Source: Verrucomicrobiota bacterium
Lineage (GTDB): Bacteria; Verrucomicrobiota; Verrucomicrobiia; Limisphaerales; JACRJZ01
DNA length: 64,000 bases
Assembly: GCA_016219875.1 (NCBI GenBank)
Contig: JACRJZ010000060.1
Coordinates: forward strand, 44,945 to 108,944
Direction of reading: 5' to 3'
Under the pieces are notes generated by a model. That model saw only the letters and a program-made list of their open reading frames with translations, was not told the DNA's origin and did not search any database. The position numbers and the translations under genes were made by a program. Shown piece after piece: positions 51,134 to 61,200 of the stretch (its first letter is position 1; each line of letters starts with the position of its first letter).

Positions 51134-54094
51134 ATGACCAAAAGCAGTGCTCCAGCGCCCGGCAGGAACTACGGTGGTTTCTTTCTTCTCCTCGCGTGCC
51201 TCGTGGCCACACTCTCGTTCCTGTTCTCCGCCAGCTTCGATCCTGGGCAGGCTCTCTTCGCCAACGACGGTCCTTACGGCGTGCTGATGTCGAATACCTA
51301 TAAGCTGCCAGGCGGGTTCATGGGAGTTTGGAGTGACCTCTTCTGGCTTGGCGCCAACAGCGGGACTTTCTCGCCCAATCCCACGGGGTTGCTCCTCTTC
51401 GGACTTGGCCGCCGGATGTTCGTGAACTTCTACACCCCCCTCACTTCCTTGCTCGTCGGCCTGAGCGCCTGGTTCTTCTTTCGCCAGCTTCGGTTGAAGC
51501 CGTGGATTTGTGTGCTCGGCGGGCTGGCGGCGGCCTTGAACATGAATTTTTTCTCCAACGCCTGCTGGGGCCTCGGCACGCGCAACACGTCGCTGGCCTG
51601 CACTTTCCTCGCGCTGGCCGCGGTGCAGAGCGGCCTGGGGCGCTTCTCGGTCATCAAGATGGTCCTGGCCGGCTTGTGCATCGGCATGTCCATCTCCGAG
51701 GGCGGCGACAACGGCGCGATCTTCAGTCTGTTCGTCGCGGCTTACGCATTCTTCCTGGCGGTGACTCAGCCCGGCTCGTTGCCGGTCAACGCGGCCAAAG
51801 GCGCGGGCAAGGTCCTCATCATGGCCGTGTGCGCCGGGATCATGGCCCTCCAGTCGCTGGTCCTGTTCAAAAACGTCGCCGTCACGAACGTCAAGCAGCA
51901 GGACATGACGGCCGCCCAGCGCTGGGATTGGGCCACGCAATGGAGTTTGTCCAAAGCGGAAACGCTCCGCGTCATCATCCCCGGCCTTTACGGCTACCGG
52001 CTGGACACGCCCAATGGCGGGAACTACTGGGGCCGGGTCGGCCAGCAGCCGGGCTGGGAGCAACATCATCAAGGCTTCCCCCGCCACTCCGGCGCGGGCG
52101 AATACGCCGGCGTGTTGGTCGTGCTCGTGGCGTTGTGGGGGTTGGCGAATTCCTTCAGCAGGAAATCCTCGGCGTTCGATGTCGGCGAGCGGCGGGCAAT
52201 CCAGTTCTGGGGGCTGCTGGCGCTGATCGCCATGCTGCTGTCGTGGGGGCGCTACGCGCCCTTTTACCGGCTGGTCTATGCGCTGCCGTATTTCGCCAGC
52301 ATCCGTAATCCGATGAAGTTCATGCACCCGTTCCACATGATCTTGATGATCCTGTTCGCCTACGGACTGCACGGGCTGGCGCGGCAGTATTTGCAGAACG
52401 CCGTCGCGTCGCTCTCGCTGGGCGAACACATCAAAGCTTGGTGGGCCAAGGCCACGCGTTTCGAGAAGTCCTGGAACTACGGCTGCATGGCGACCATCGC
52501 GCTCGGGTTGATGGGCTTCCTGGTGTATAGCGCCGCGCGGGCGGATTTGGCGAAGTATCTCACCACCGTGGGCTTTGACGACGCACGACTCAGCACAGCC
52601 ATCGCGGCGTTCAGCGCGCGGGAGGTGCTGCTGTTCGTGGTCTTTCTCACGGTGTCGGCGGGGGTGCTGCTGGTCATTCAGAGCGGCGCGCTGGCGGGCC
52701 GCCGGTCGCGCTGGGCAGGGATCTTGTTGGGCACGATTCTCGTGATCGACCTGGTGCGCGCGGACACGCCGTGGATCCAGTATTTCACCATCGAAGAGAA
52801 ATACGCCACCAACCCCGTGCTCGACGTGCTGAAGGAGAAACCGTGGCAGCACCGCGTCACCGTGCCCCGGTTCAACATCTCCGGCCTCCCGCCGTCGGCG
52901 CAGCAGTTCGACGGCATGTTGCAGCAGGTCTATCACATCGAATGGCTGCAGCACCACTTCCAGCTTTTCAACATCCAGGCCATCGAGGTCGCGCAAATGC
53001 CGCGCGTGCCGGAGGACTACGCGGCGTTCTACGGTGGCTCGCCGATCTTCGCCGCGCACGAGTTCGGCGACCTGGCGCCCTTCGTGGCGAAGCTCAAGCA
53101 GACCAACGAAGTCTCCAAGTTCGTCCTGAGCAGCCTCTCAGAGCCGACGCGGCAAGCCCTTCAGAATTTTCCATCGCCGGCCGACCCGGCGGTGCTCAAG
53201 GCACAACTGGCCAAGGAACTGACGCGGCTCATCGAGGGGCCGAGCCTCTACGACGCGAAACGCTTCGCCGGCGTGCCGCTCTCGCGGAAGACGGAGGAGT
53301 TGCTCGGCTTGAAGCCCGCGGGCCGGGACTTGGTCTGCCTCAACCGCCTGCTGTTGGAGGATGCCTTCCCGGCAGAGTTCACGCGCTACGCCGGCACGGC
53401 GCCGGGCGCGCAGCAGTTGCGGCACTGGCAGCTTACCAACACGCGCTACATCATCGCGCTGTCGGGCTTTGCCGAGGCGTTCAACGCACAAGTCGATCCG
53501 GTGAAGAAGCGGTTCCGCAACGCGCTCACGTTCGAGATCGGGCAGCGGCCCGGTGGCGGCATCACGGCGCTGGAGAACGCCAACGGCCCGTACGCCTTGA
53601 TCGAGTTCACCGGCACGCTGCCGCGCGCCAGCCTGTATCCGCAATGGCTGGTCAGCACGAACGACGAGTTCACGCTCAAGCGTCTGGGCGATCCGGCCTT
53701 CGACCCGGAGCAATCGGTACTCGTAGCCGAGAACGTCTCTGCCTCCACCGCCTCGACGAACGCCGCGCCCGCCGCGGTCGAGTTCAAAAGCTACACACCG
53801 CGCCGGATCGAACTGCGTGCCACTGCCGCCGCGCCCTCCGTCCTGCTGCTCAACAACCGCTACGACGCAAACTGGAAAGTGCTCATCGACGGCAAGCCCG
53901 CCCCGCTGCTGCGGTGCAACTTCGTCATGCAAGGCGTGCAGGTGCCGCCCGGCCAGCACGACATCACCTTCCGGTTTGCCCCGCCGGCCAACGGCTTCTG
54001 GCTCATGTTCGGCTGCGTGATCCTCGGCCTGCTGTTGTGCGGGTTCCTCCTGCTGGCGGAGAAGAAAAAGGCAGGCGAGGGCGAGCGGGAATAG
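51134..54094 (+). CDS. YfhO-like large membrane protein
   Basis: A 986-residue membrane protein like bacterial YfhO, a family with multiple helices and a GT-C-like fold. Around 12 membrane segments lie in the first ~560 residues, with loops such as FANDGPYGVLMSNTYKLPGG and FASIRNPMKFMHPFHMILMI. The rest is mostly extracytoplasmic, ending in a beta domain (RRIELRATAAAPSVLLLNNR, then DANWKVLIDGKPAPLL) and a last helix. In Gram-positives YfhO is involved in teichoic acid glycosylation. Here a glycan-related role is only inferred. The start MTKSSAPAP is chosen; an upstream ATG at 51104 adds ten residues. Confidence 0.82.
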   Translation: MTKSSAPAPGRNYGGFFLLLACLVATLSFLFSASFDPGQALFANDGPYGVLMSNTYKLPGGFMGVWSDLFWLGANSGTFSPNPTGLLLFGLGRRMFVNFYTPLTSLLVGLSAWFFFRQLRLKPWICVLGGLAAALNMNFFSNACWGLGTRNTSLACTFLALAAVQSGLGRFSVIKMVLAGLCIGMSISEGGDNGAIFSLFVAAYAFFLAVTQPGSLPVNAAKGAGKVLIMAVCAGIMALQSLVLFKNVAVTNVKQQDMTAAQRWDWATQWSLSKAETLRVIIPGLYGYRLDTPNGGNYWGRVGQQPGWEQHHQGFPRHSGAGEYAGVLVVLVALWGLANSFSRKSSAFDVGERRAIQFWGLLALIAMLLSWGRYAPFYRLVYALPYFASIRNPMKFMHPFHMILMILFAYGLHGLARQYLQNAVASLSLGEHIKAWWAKATRFEKSWNYGCMATIALGLMGFLVYSAARADLAKYLTTVGFDDARLSTAIAAFSAREVLLFVVFLTVSAGVLLVIQSGALAGRRSRWAGILLGTILVIDLVRADTPWIQYFTIEEKYATNPVLDVLKEKPWQHRVTVPRFNISGLPPSAQQFDGMLQQVYHIEWLQHHFQLFNIQAIEVAQMPRVPEDYAAFYGGSPIFAAHEFGDLAPFVAKLKQTNEVSKFVLSSLSEPTRQALQNFPSPADPAVLKAQLAKELTRLIEGPSLYDAKRFAGVPLSRKTEELLGLKPAGRDLVCLNRLLLEDAFPAEFTRYAGTAPGAQQLRHWQLTNTRYIIALSGFAEAFNAQVDPVKKRFRNALTFEIGQRPGGGITALENANGPYALIEFTGTLPRASLYPQWLVSTNDEFTLKRLGDPAFDPEQSVLVAENVSASTASTNAAPAAVEFKSYTPRRIELRATAAAPSVLLLNNRYDANWKVLIDGKPAPLLRCNFVMQGVQVPPGQHDITFRFAPPANGFWLMFGCVILGLLLCGFLLLAEKKKAGEGERE

Positions 54095-54105
54095 GAGTGA
54101 AGGCA

Positions 54106-54200
54106 GGGTTGAAGGGTTAAAGAGTTGAAGAGGGTTCATGGGATGGCTTCAGCCTGAAGCCGGAGCCTCTTCAACGCTTCAACCTTTCAGCCCTTCAACG
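54106..54200. repeat. TTGAAGGGTTAAAG-type inverted repeat, family D (copy 2)
   Basis: AGGGTTGAAGGGTTAAAGAG (54106 onwards) pairs with CTTCAACGCTTCAACCTTTC and CAGCCCTTCAACG (54170-54200), around a CTTCAGCCTGAAG hairpin. It lies between the YfhO-like gene and the converging zinc-ribbon gene. Confidence 0.78.
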
Positions 54201-54208
54201 CTTACCCC

Positions 54209-54442
54209 TCAATGCCGATGCGGCCGGCCCGCAGCGCAGCCGCAACAGGCGCCGCTGCTGCCCATGCCGCACGCCGGCATGGGGTCCGCGCCTCCGCCCA
54301 TGTTCGAGGCGAAGACCGACAGCTTCTTGCTCAGCTTCTTGGACCCGCAATGCGGACAGGGCGTTCCTTCCCACTTGGTGGAACGCACCAGCACTTCGCT
54401 CTCTTTCCTGCACTCACCGCAATAGAACTCGTAAATCGGCAT
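54209..54442 (-). CDS. FmdB-family zinc ribbon protein
   Basis: A 77-residue protein of the FmdB putative regulatory family. The zinc ribbon is MPIYEFYCGECRKESEVLVR followed by TPCPHCGSKKLSKKLSVFAS, with four Cys in two CxxC pairs. The C-terminus is Gly/Cys-rich (ACGMGSSGACCGCAAGRPHRH) and could bind further metal. The start MPIYEF is conserved in the family. Function is uncertain; members accompany formamidase and other metal-related genes. Confidence 0.9.
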   Translation of the reverse strand: MPIYEFYCGECRKESEVLVRSTKWEGTPCPHCGSKKLSKKLSVFASNMGGGADPMPACGMGSSGACCGCAAGRPHRH

Positions 54443-54470
54443 GGCCGGAACATAGCGGCCCGCCGGGCGA

Positions 54471-54600
54471 AGTTCAAAGTCCAAAGTCCAAAGCGCCGGT
54501 CTCAACCCAAGTTCCGACGCAACGATGTGATAGGGACCGGAGTTGGCCCCCGCCCGGTGCGCGCCCAAACTTTGAACCTTGAACTTTGAACTTTGAACTC
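54471..54600. repeat. TTCAAAGTCCAAAG-type inverted repeat (family I)
   Basis: GTTCAAAGTCCAAAGTCC (54472-54489) and the tandem TTTGAACCTTGAACTTTG (54572 onwards) are complementary arms about 80 bases apart. The right arm ends about 15 bases before the RodZ-like start codon, so it forms part of that gene's leader. Confidence 0.72.
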
Positions 54601-54615
54601 CCTAAATACCGCCAC

Positions 54616-55119
54616 ATGCCGTCAGTTGCGGAACAACTTTCTCACGGTCGCGAGGCCATGAAGCTCGACGTTTATCAGGTCGCCGAGATCACCAAGATTC
54701 GCACCGACCACATCCGCGCGCTGGAGGCCGGCGATTACGACCAGTTCGTCGCGCCGGTCTATATCCGCGGCTTTGTGCGCACCTACGCCAGCATCCTCAA
54801 ACTCGACGTGGCGCGGATCATGGCCGACCTGAATCAAGAACTGGGCCGCACGGAGAAATTCGCCGAGCCGCCTTCGCTCACCAAGCAGCCCAAGAGCTGG
54901 CTCGACCTGGTGATGCTCTACCTCTCCCGCATCGACTGGCGCATCCTGCTCGCCGTGCTGTCCATCAGCTTGGTGGTGATCCTCGCCGTGGTGGGCTACC
55001 GGCTCTGGTACGCGCACAAGACCGCCGATCCCCTCAAAGACATCAGCCCCGGCCTCTACCAGCCCAAGACGGGCACTTCAGGCGACACCCTGCCCGTGCC
55101 CGGCACAACGGCGAAGTAG
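54616..55119 (+). CDS. RodZ-like HTH membrane protein
   Basis: A 167-residue protein with a cytoplasmic RodZ-type HTH (HTH_25) at residues 8-70: QLSHGREAMKLDVYQVAEIT, then KIRTDHIRALEAGDYDQF and APVYIRGFVRTYASILKLD. One membrane segment follows (~117-140, ILLAVLSISLVVILAVVGYR) and a short periplasmic tail. Full RodZ has a longer periplasmic domain, which is missing here, so this is a short variant that may still interact with MreB-type cell-shape machinery. It is not adjacent to mre genes. The start MPSVAEQ is used. Confidence 0.85.
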   Translation: MPSVAEQLSHGREAMKLDVYQVAEITKIRTDHIRALEAGDYDQFVAPVYIRGFVRTYASILKLDVARIMADLNQELGRTEKFAEPPSLTKQPKSWLDLVMLYLSRIDWRILLAVLSISLVVILAVVGYRLWYAHKTADPLKDISPGLYQPKTGTSGDTLPVPGTTAK

Positions 55120-55130
55120 GCGGGGTTTCC

Positions 55131-55634
55131 TTACTGGCTCAGCGTCTTCATCGTCTCCGCCCGCCAGACGCGCCAAAGCCGGTCTTCCTTCCGGAGTTTG
55201 AGCTTCAGCTCCTGCACGAAGAAATCCTTGTCGCCGGAATGCGTGGCGCGGAGCGTGAGTTCCGCGGTCGCAGTTTCCTGGCCGGGGTCGAGCGTCACAT
55301 GGATGTCGAACAACGCCACCTTCAGTCCCTTGAGTTGCGTCCGCGCAGCGACGACGGCCTGGACGATCTCGCCGCGGCCTTGCATGGTTTGCCGGCCTTC
55401 GCCAGGCACATCCACCTCGATCTCGATGTCCGGGCTGAGGAAATCGCGCAGACGGTCGGCCGCGGCGAGGTTGCCCGTGACTGTGGGACGGTCTGGAACG
55501 GACGCCACTTCCGCCAGCTTCGCCAGCCGCTGGCGGATGACTTTCTCCTCGTTTGGAAAATACCGCTCGTAGAGAAAATAGAGGATCCCCGCCGCCACCA
55601 GCAGCAACAACGTTGTTTGAATCTTGTTCTTCAC
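55131..55634 (-). CDS. Membrane-anchored NTF2/SnoaL-like protein
   Basis: A 167-residue protein with a GTG start that overlaps the lepB stop (GTGA). Residues ~5-22 are a membrane anchor (IQTTLLLLVAAGILYFLYER). The rest has the shape of an NTF2-like alpha-beta barrel: RLRDFLSPDIEIEVDVPGEG, LFDIHVTLDPGQETATAELT and KDRLWRVWRAETM-type ending. The function is unknown; such domains bind small molecules or act as scaffolds. It is last in the four-gene operon with signal peptidase. The assignment is based on fold pattern only. Confidence 0.72.
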   Translation of the reverse strand: MKNKIQTTLLLLVAAGILYFLYERYFPNEEKVIRQRLAKLAEVASVPDRPTVTGNLAAADRLRDFLSPDIEIEVDVPGEGRQTMQGRGEIVQAVVAARTQLKGLKVALFDIHVTLDPGQETATAELTLRATHSGDKDFFVQELKLKLRKEDRLWRVWRAETMKTLSQ

Positions 55635-56146
55635 CACAGCACCTTTCCCGCGATTTTGTCCGCCTTCGCCACGCCGAACAGGTGAAACTCTTTGGCCATG
55701 CCGCGGTTGTCGCCGATGAACAGAAACTCGTCCGGCCCCAACTGCCGGGCTTCCATCTGCCAAGGCTCCCGCTCCACGACGTACGGCTCGTCCAACGCCC
55801 GACCGTTGATCCACACCACGCCCGCCCTGATCGCCACCGTATCGCCCGGCAGGCCGATGATGCGCTTGAGGTAAAGATTGTGCGGGCCAGTGGTCATGAT
55901 CCCCACCACGTCGCCGCGCCGAGGCGCGCGCCAGCGATAGGCCAGGCGGTTGATGAAGTTCACCCGCCCGTCGCGGTACGTCGGCGCCATGCTCCCGCCG
56001 CTGATCCGCACCGGCAGCAGCACGAACTTGAAGACCACCCACGCGGCCAGCGCCAGCGCCGCCGCGCGCGCCAGCGTGCGCCTGGGGTGGCGGCCCACGG
56101 CGAGGCGCTTGAGCCACGGCGGCACAGAGGTTTCGGCGGCGGTCAT
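55631..56146 (-). CDS. lepB: Signal peptidase I
   Basis: A 171-residue type I signal peptidase. One N-terminal membrane segment (AAALALAAWVVFKFVLLPVR) precedes the catalytic Ser in ISGGSMAPTYRDG. The catalytic Lys is in NLYLKRIIGLPGDTVAIRAG. GDNRGMAKEFHLFGVA corresponds to box E, with the usual S-x-D-S-R replaced. It removes signal peptides from the many secreted proteins of this organism. The gene follows a PfkB kinase by three bases and overlaps an NTF2-like gene. Length is at the short end for the family. Confidence 0.92.
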   Translation of the reverse strand: MTAAETSVPPWLKRLAVGRHPRRTLARAAALALAAWVVFKFVLLPVRISGGSMAPTYRDGRVNFINRLAYRWRAPRRGDVVGIMTTGPHNLYLKRIIGLPGDTVAIRAGVVWINGRALDEPYVVEREPWQMEARQLGPDEFLFIGDNRGMAKEFHLFGVAKADKIAGKVLW

Positions 56147-56149
56147 GCG

Positions 56150-57067
56150 TTACCTTCCGCGTTCCGGCAGTTCGCCGGCCCGACATTGCGTGGCGGCGGA
56201 GCCGGCCAGGACGCCTTGCTGCAACCACTCTTCCGGTTCCAACGCCCGCTCGATGGCCCAGGCCACGGCGGCCAGCATGGCGTCGCCGGCGCCCAGCGTG
56301 TTCACCGCCCTCACGCGCGCGGCGGGCGCCTCCGCGCAGAAATCCTCCTGCGCATTCACCAACAGCGCGCCCCGCGGCCCGCGCGACACCAACACCCAGC
56401 CGCGCGTGGTTTGGGACAACTTCAGCGCCGCTGCGCGAATCGCTTTTCGCGACCGCAACGGCCGGCCGGCCCACTGCGCCAGTTCGTGTTCGTTCGGCTT
56501 GACCAGGAATGGCCGCGCCACCACCGCCGCCGCAAAGGCCGCGCCGTCGCAATCCACCAAAGTCCGCGCGCCGACACGGTGGGCCAACCGGGTCAATTGC
56601 GCGCAAGCATCCGCCGGCAGCCCGCGCGGCAGCGAGCCAGAGAGGATGAGCAGGGCGCCGCGCCGCAACACCGCCCGCGTCCGCCGGAGGATCGCGCGCC
56701 ATTCCGCGTCGCCAAGCAACGGACCACTCTGGTTGAAACGAAGCTGGCGGCCGGCGGCGGTGGTGATCAGGACGTTCACGCGCGTCGGGTCACGCAGCGG
56801 CAGGACCTGGCACGGCAAGCCCTCGCGGCGCAGGTGCGCGGCGAATTCGCGCCCCGTCGCTCCGCCCAGCGGCAAGAGCAGTTGCGGCCGGCCTCCGAGG
56901 CAGCGCAGCCAGCGCGCCACGTTCACGCCTTTGCCGCCGGCCCAGCGCCGCTCGGACTCGACAAGGTTCTTCTCCTCCCATTGCACGTCAGCGACGCGCC
57001 ACTCCGCGTCGATGCACGGATTGAGCGCGAGCACCAAGGTGACGGGCTTGCGGAGTGGGAACTTCAT
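56150..57067 (-). CDS. PfkB-family sugar kinase (1-phosphofructokinase-like)
   Basis: A 305-residue kinase of the 1-phosphofructokinase/LacC branch of the PfkB family. Motif 1 is RRWAGGKGVNVARWLRCLGG; motif 2, holding the anion hole and catalytic Asp, is VRAVNTLGAGDAMLAAVAWA. The N-terminus TLVLALNPCIDAEWRV matches the TLNPAxD signature of FruK/LacC. It would phosphorylate a hexose phosphate. There are no sugar transport genes adjacent; the operon instead includes signal peptidase I and a membrane protein. The start MKFPLRKP is placed two bases after the upstream stop. Confidence 0.88.
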   Translation of the reverse strand: MKFPLRKPVTLVLALNPCIDAEWRVADVQWEEKNLVESERRWAGGKGVNVARWLRCLGGRPQLLLPLGGATGREFAAHLRREGLPCQVLPLRDPTRVNVLITTAAGRQLRFNQSGPLLGDAEWRAILRRTRAVLRRGALLILSGSLPRGLPADACAQLTRLAHRVGARTLVDCDGAAFAAAVVARPFLVKPNEHELAQWAGRPLRSRKAIRAAALKLSQTTRGWVLVSRGPRGALLVNAQEDFCAEAPAARVRAVNTLGAGDAMLAAVAWAIERALEPEEWLQQGVLAGSAATQCRAGELPERGR

Positions 57068-57069
57068 CT

Positions 57070-57942
57070 TCAGTGCGACGCGGAAAAAGGATTCGGCGGT
57101 TTGCGCTTGGACGGCTTGCCGGAATCCTCCGGCGTGGCGAATGGATTGGCCGGCAGCGCGCTGGCCCCGGGGTCTTGCGGGAGAAAGAACGGGCTTACCG
57201 CGATGAACACCCAGCCCGCCAGGAAATGCATGGCGTAAAACAAACCGAGTTGGATCAAATCCATGCCCAACCAGCCGTAACAGAGGATGCCCAGCGCCAC
57301 CACCAGTGCGCCCGGCATGAGCGCCGCACTGCTGAGTTTCCAGCTCCCGCGCCAGCCGAGCTGGCGGTTGGCGAAAAACGCGAAGGCCTTCACCACTGGG
57401 AAGTAGAGCGTGGCCAACACGAACCAGCTCACGAACAGGACGACGACGACGGTGGCCATCCCCAGCGCGAGGATCGGCCACTCCCACGCGCCCCACCACG
57501 GCATGGCCTCGGGCCGGGCCAGGTTCACGGTCCACGCGCGCGGATAAGGGAAGGCCACAAACCCGAGCAACGACGACACGGTGAAGTGCGTACGGTGCAG
57601 CGCGATCTCGACATCCGCCGCGCGGCCCAGTTCGCCCGTGTCATTCGCGTCCACCACCAGCGAGAGGAATCGGTTCTCGCCCAGGCGCGCGGGCGTGGGC
57701 AAGGTCCACTGCAACGCGCCGGCGCGGATGACGGCATTCGTTTCCGGCAGCCGGCTGACGGCGTCGCGCACCGCGGGGAACCAGTTCGCCTCCACGAAGC
57801 ACGCCGCCACCGCCGCCACAAAAGCGGCCACGATCAACTGCGCCAGCCCCAAGTGGCCCAGCGGGGCCGCCGCGAAGGCGGCCACGCCGCGGGGCGTGAT
57901 TGGCAGCCAGGCATGGCGCGGCATGATCGGCGAGTCACCCAT
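57070..57942 (-). CDS. Hypothetical multi-spanning membrane protein
   Basis: A 290-residue membrane protein with about five to six helices, among them LAQLIVAAFVAAVAACFVEA, LALGMATVVVVLFVSWFVLA, ALMPGALVVALGILCYGWLG and QLGLFYAMHFLAGWVFIAVS. A soluble stretch of ~90 residues between the first helices has VNLARPEAMPWWGAWEWP. The C-terminus is Pro/Lys-rich. No family is recognised. The start MGDSPIMPRHAWLP is preferred because sequence upstream belongs to the composite repeat. It is first in the operon with the PfkB kinase and lepB. Confidence 0.75.
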   Translation of the reverse strand: MGDSPIMPRHAWLPITPRGVAAFAAAPLGHLGLAQLIVAAFVAAVAACFVEANWFPAVRDAVSRLPETNAVIRAGALQWTLPTPARLGENRFLSLVVDANDTGELGRAADVEIALHRTHFTVSSLLGFVAFPYPRAWTVNLARPEAMPWWGAWEWPILALGMATVVVVLFVSWFVLATLYFPVVKAFAFFANRQLGWRGSWKLSSAALMPGALVVALGILCYGWLGMDLIQLGLFYAMHFLAGWVFIAVSPFFLPQDPGASALPANPFATPEDSGKPSKRKPPNPFSASH

Positions 57943-58009
57943 CGGCTCTTCACGGAAGCACAACCCCGGCAGAGAACGGAAGAAGATTTTCGGCGGAGCG
58001 GGCCGGATC

Positions 58010-58210
58010 CAAGGCTGCATGAAGCTCGGTTTGGGAGCGCTCGTAGCGCCGACTTTCCACTCTGCCGTAGCGCCGGTTTTCCAACCGGCGAGCGTTGGAG
58101 GAGGCCAGCCGGCTGGAAGGTTCACGGCCTGGCCGACTGCCAGTCGGCGCTACGGCCGGTTGAAAACCTGCGCTACCCGGTGCGCCGGGCGAGAGCTTGA
58201 CGCAGCCTTG
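58010..58210. repeat. Nested composite of repeat families C and B
   Basis: The 334-bp gap 57943-58276 contains outer family C arms CAAGGCTGCATGAAGCTC (58010-58027) and GAGCTTGACGCAGCCTTG (58193-58210). They enclose family B palindromes (58067-58090 GGTTTTCCAACCGGCG core, and 58131-58176 with GACTGCCAGTCGGC). It matches the arrangement at 43784-44110, without a family A insertion. Confidence 0.87.
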
Positions 58211-58276
58211 GCCGGTGCGGCGCCAGCGCATTTAGCGTTTTGCAGGCGCTGGGAGAGTCGCGTATCTTCTCCCCAG

Positions 58277-61200
58277 TTGATCCGCCGCGCACACAGTCAT
58301 CACTCCGGGATTCCGCACGGGTTGCGGGGGGCGTGGCTTCTCCTTGTTCTCTTGGCAGGGATGGCGGCGCACGGACAGGTTTTCATCAACGAGGTGCTGT
58401 TCAATCCGCCCGGCATCGACACGACGAATGAATACGTCGAGTTGCGCGGCCTTCCTAACTTCGTTTTGTCCAACGGCACCTACTTGGTGGCCGTGAGCGG
58501 CAACACCAACGCCAACCCAGGCACGGTCCAGAACGTCTTCGACTTGTCCGGCCGCGCCCTCGGCGGCAACGGCTTTCTGGTGCTGTTGATGAAAAGCCAC
58601 CTTTACCTGCCGGTCTTGAACTCGAATGCCACCGTGCTCGGCAACACGAATGGCCCGGGCTTTGGTAGCGGCACCACCAGTTCCATCGGTCATCGCGGCG
58701 GCGGGGGCCAGACCGACCTGGAAAATTCCTCGGTGACCTACTTGCTCCTCCGGGCGGCCACGCCGCCCAAGCCGGGAGACGAGATTGACGCCAACAACGA
58801 CGGCACGCCCGACGGCGCCGTGTGGAGCGGATGGACCGTGCTCGACTCGGTGGGAATTCTGGACAACGACGGCTTCGGAGACATCGCTTACGGCCGCATC
58901 AACTATCGCCGCAACGCCGCGCCTGGCTCCGGGGCCACGGCCCTCACTGGGACCGTGGTGCCGGTGGCCTTCACGCCGCTCTACGTGGGCCGGACCGGCA
59001 ACTCCACGGGATCGAACAGCGCCGATTGGGTGGCGAGCGACAACCTCACCGGCTCGGCGCCCGCCTGGTTTCTCGGCGGTGCCGCCAACACGCAGCCGTC
59101 CGGCTACGCGGGCCAGCCGTTGAACCACCTCGGCAGCCCGAACTTCGGCGCGCCCGCCAGCAACGGCGTCGTGGCCGTCTATCCAGGCACCGGCTTGGTG
59201 GTGCGCGAAGGCGCCTCGACCAACTCGTACAAGCTCGGCCTCAACACCGCCCCCTCTGGCAGCGTGAAAATCCAGATCGCCGCGCCGCCCGCGGTGCAGA
59301 TCAGCACCGATGCCGGCGTCACCTGGGGCGCGGTCCGCTCAATCACGTTCAGCGCCACCAACAAGAGCAACGTTCTCGTGCGCGCGCCGGTCGATGCCGT
59401 GGTGGACAGTTCGCCGCACTGGGCCGGCCTCCGTCACGCCATCACCAACACCGCCGACGCCACGCGCTATCCGACCAACGCCCTCACGCCGCTGGTCAAC
59501 GTGGCGATCCTGGAAAGGGACTGGCTGCGGCTCAGCGAACTGAAAGTCAACCCGCCCGGCACGAACGATGGCCCGTGGGAATTTGTCGAGCTCATCGGGC
59601 CGCCCGGCGCGTTGTTGTCGAACGTCTATTTCGTCGCCCTCGAGAGCAGTTCCCTGAAGAACCCCGGCCACTCGGACCTCGTGGTGAACCTCAGCGGCGC
59701 GCGCCTGGGCACGAACGGATTGCTCGTGCTGGGCGGAACCCAGAACCCTTATCGTCTCGCGCCGGGGACGGCCCTCTTCGGCGACGCGCGCTTCGATAAT
59801 CCCACCAACGGGGCGCTGGGCAACGGCCCCAAGACCTTCTTGCTCGTCAGTGCTTGGAAACCGATTCCAGAAGATGCGGACCTCGACAACGGCGACAACG
59901 GCAAGCTGGAGGGCCTGCCAGACGGCACTACGGTCCTCGACGGCGTCGCGTTCTCGGACGGAAGCGACACCAACGTGTTTTACAGCGCCGCGGTCTTGGA
60001 ATTGTCCGGCGGTCTGCCGGACGCGGCCACACGCTGGCCGGGCAACACCGACGCCGAATCGGCCGACGCCTGGTTCTTCGCCAACTTGGTCGGCCCGAAC
60101 GCAGACTCGCTCGTGTATGACGGCGACGATACCAGCCCGGATTTTCCCCGCGGCACCTGGCTTACGCCCGGCGCGGCCAACAATACCGCCCCCATCATCC
60201 AGCCCCTGCCCGCGCAGACCGGCGTGATCGGGGATGCGACCAACCCACAAGTGGTGTTCGCCGTGAACGACACCGAGACGCCGGTCGCCCTGCTCGCGGT
60301 CACGGCCCACAGCACGAACCAGGCGGTCGTGCCCGACGCCGGCCTCGTCGTCACCTCCGGCCCGGGTGACTTGCGCACGCTCAGGATCACGCCGGCGGGC
60401 GTGGGGTACACGCTCATTACGATCACGGTGAGTGACGGGACGATGGCGGGGGAAGCTTCTTTCCGCTACGCGGCGTCGGCGATGGACCGGCCCGGCGGCC
60501 ACTTCCACTCGATGATCAGCGACGGCTCCGCGGCGTTCGCCGTCGATACCAACCTCATGTTCATCGGCGACGACGAGAACCAGGTCATCCGGCTTTACGA
60601 ACGCCACCGCTCCGGACCGCCGCTGCTGGGCTTCGACTTCACGTACCATCTCAACCTGACCGAGTTGTATGACAACGGCCTCCCCAAAGAGATGGACATC
60701 GAAGGATCGGCGCGCGTCGGGAACCGCATTTACTGGCTCGGCTCCGAATCGAACGCGGATACCGGCGCGCCGCATCCGAATCGCAACCGCATCTTCGCCT
60801 CCGACCTCGTCGGCAGCGGGACCGGCAGCCAACTGGTCTATGTGGGCCGCTACGAGCACCTCCGCGACGACATCCTGGCCTGGGACGCGAACAACCTTCA
60901 TGGCAAAGGCGCCCACTACTACGGCCTCAATGCCGGCGCCGCGCCGGGCGTGAATCCCAAAGAGGAAGACGGCTCCGGCTTCAATCTCGAGGGACTGACG
61001 ATGGCGCCCGGCAGCACGAACGTCGCCTATCTGGGATTGCGCGCGCCCTATGTGCCCGCCACCAACCGAGCGAAGGCGCTCATCATCGTGGTCACGAACT
61101 TCAGCGCGCTGGCCATCAGCGGCGCGGGCGCGGGCGCGGCGCGGTTCGGCCCGCCGATTGAGTTGAACCTCATCCGCCGCGGCATCCGGTCGTTCGAGGC

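Noticed and set aside
51107..53059. 650-residue minus-strand frame opposite the YfhO-like gene
   Set aside because: Arg/His/Gln-rich with no domain; the plus strand has clear membrane helices.
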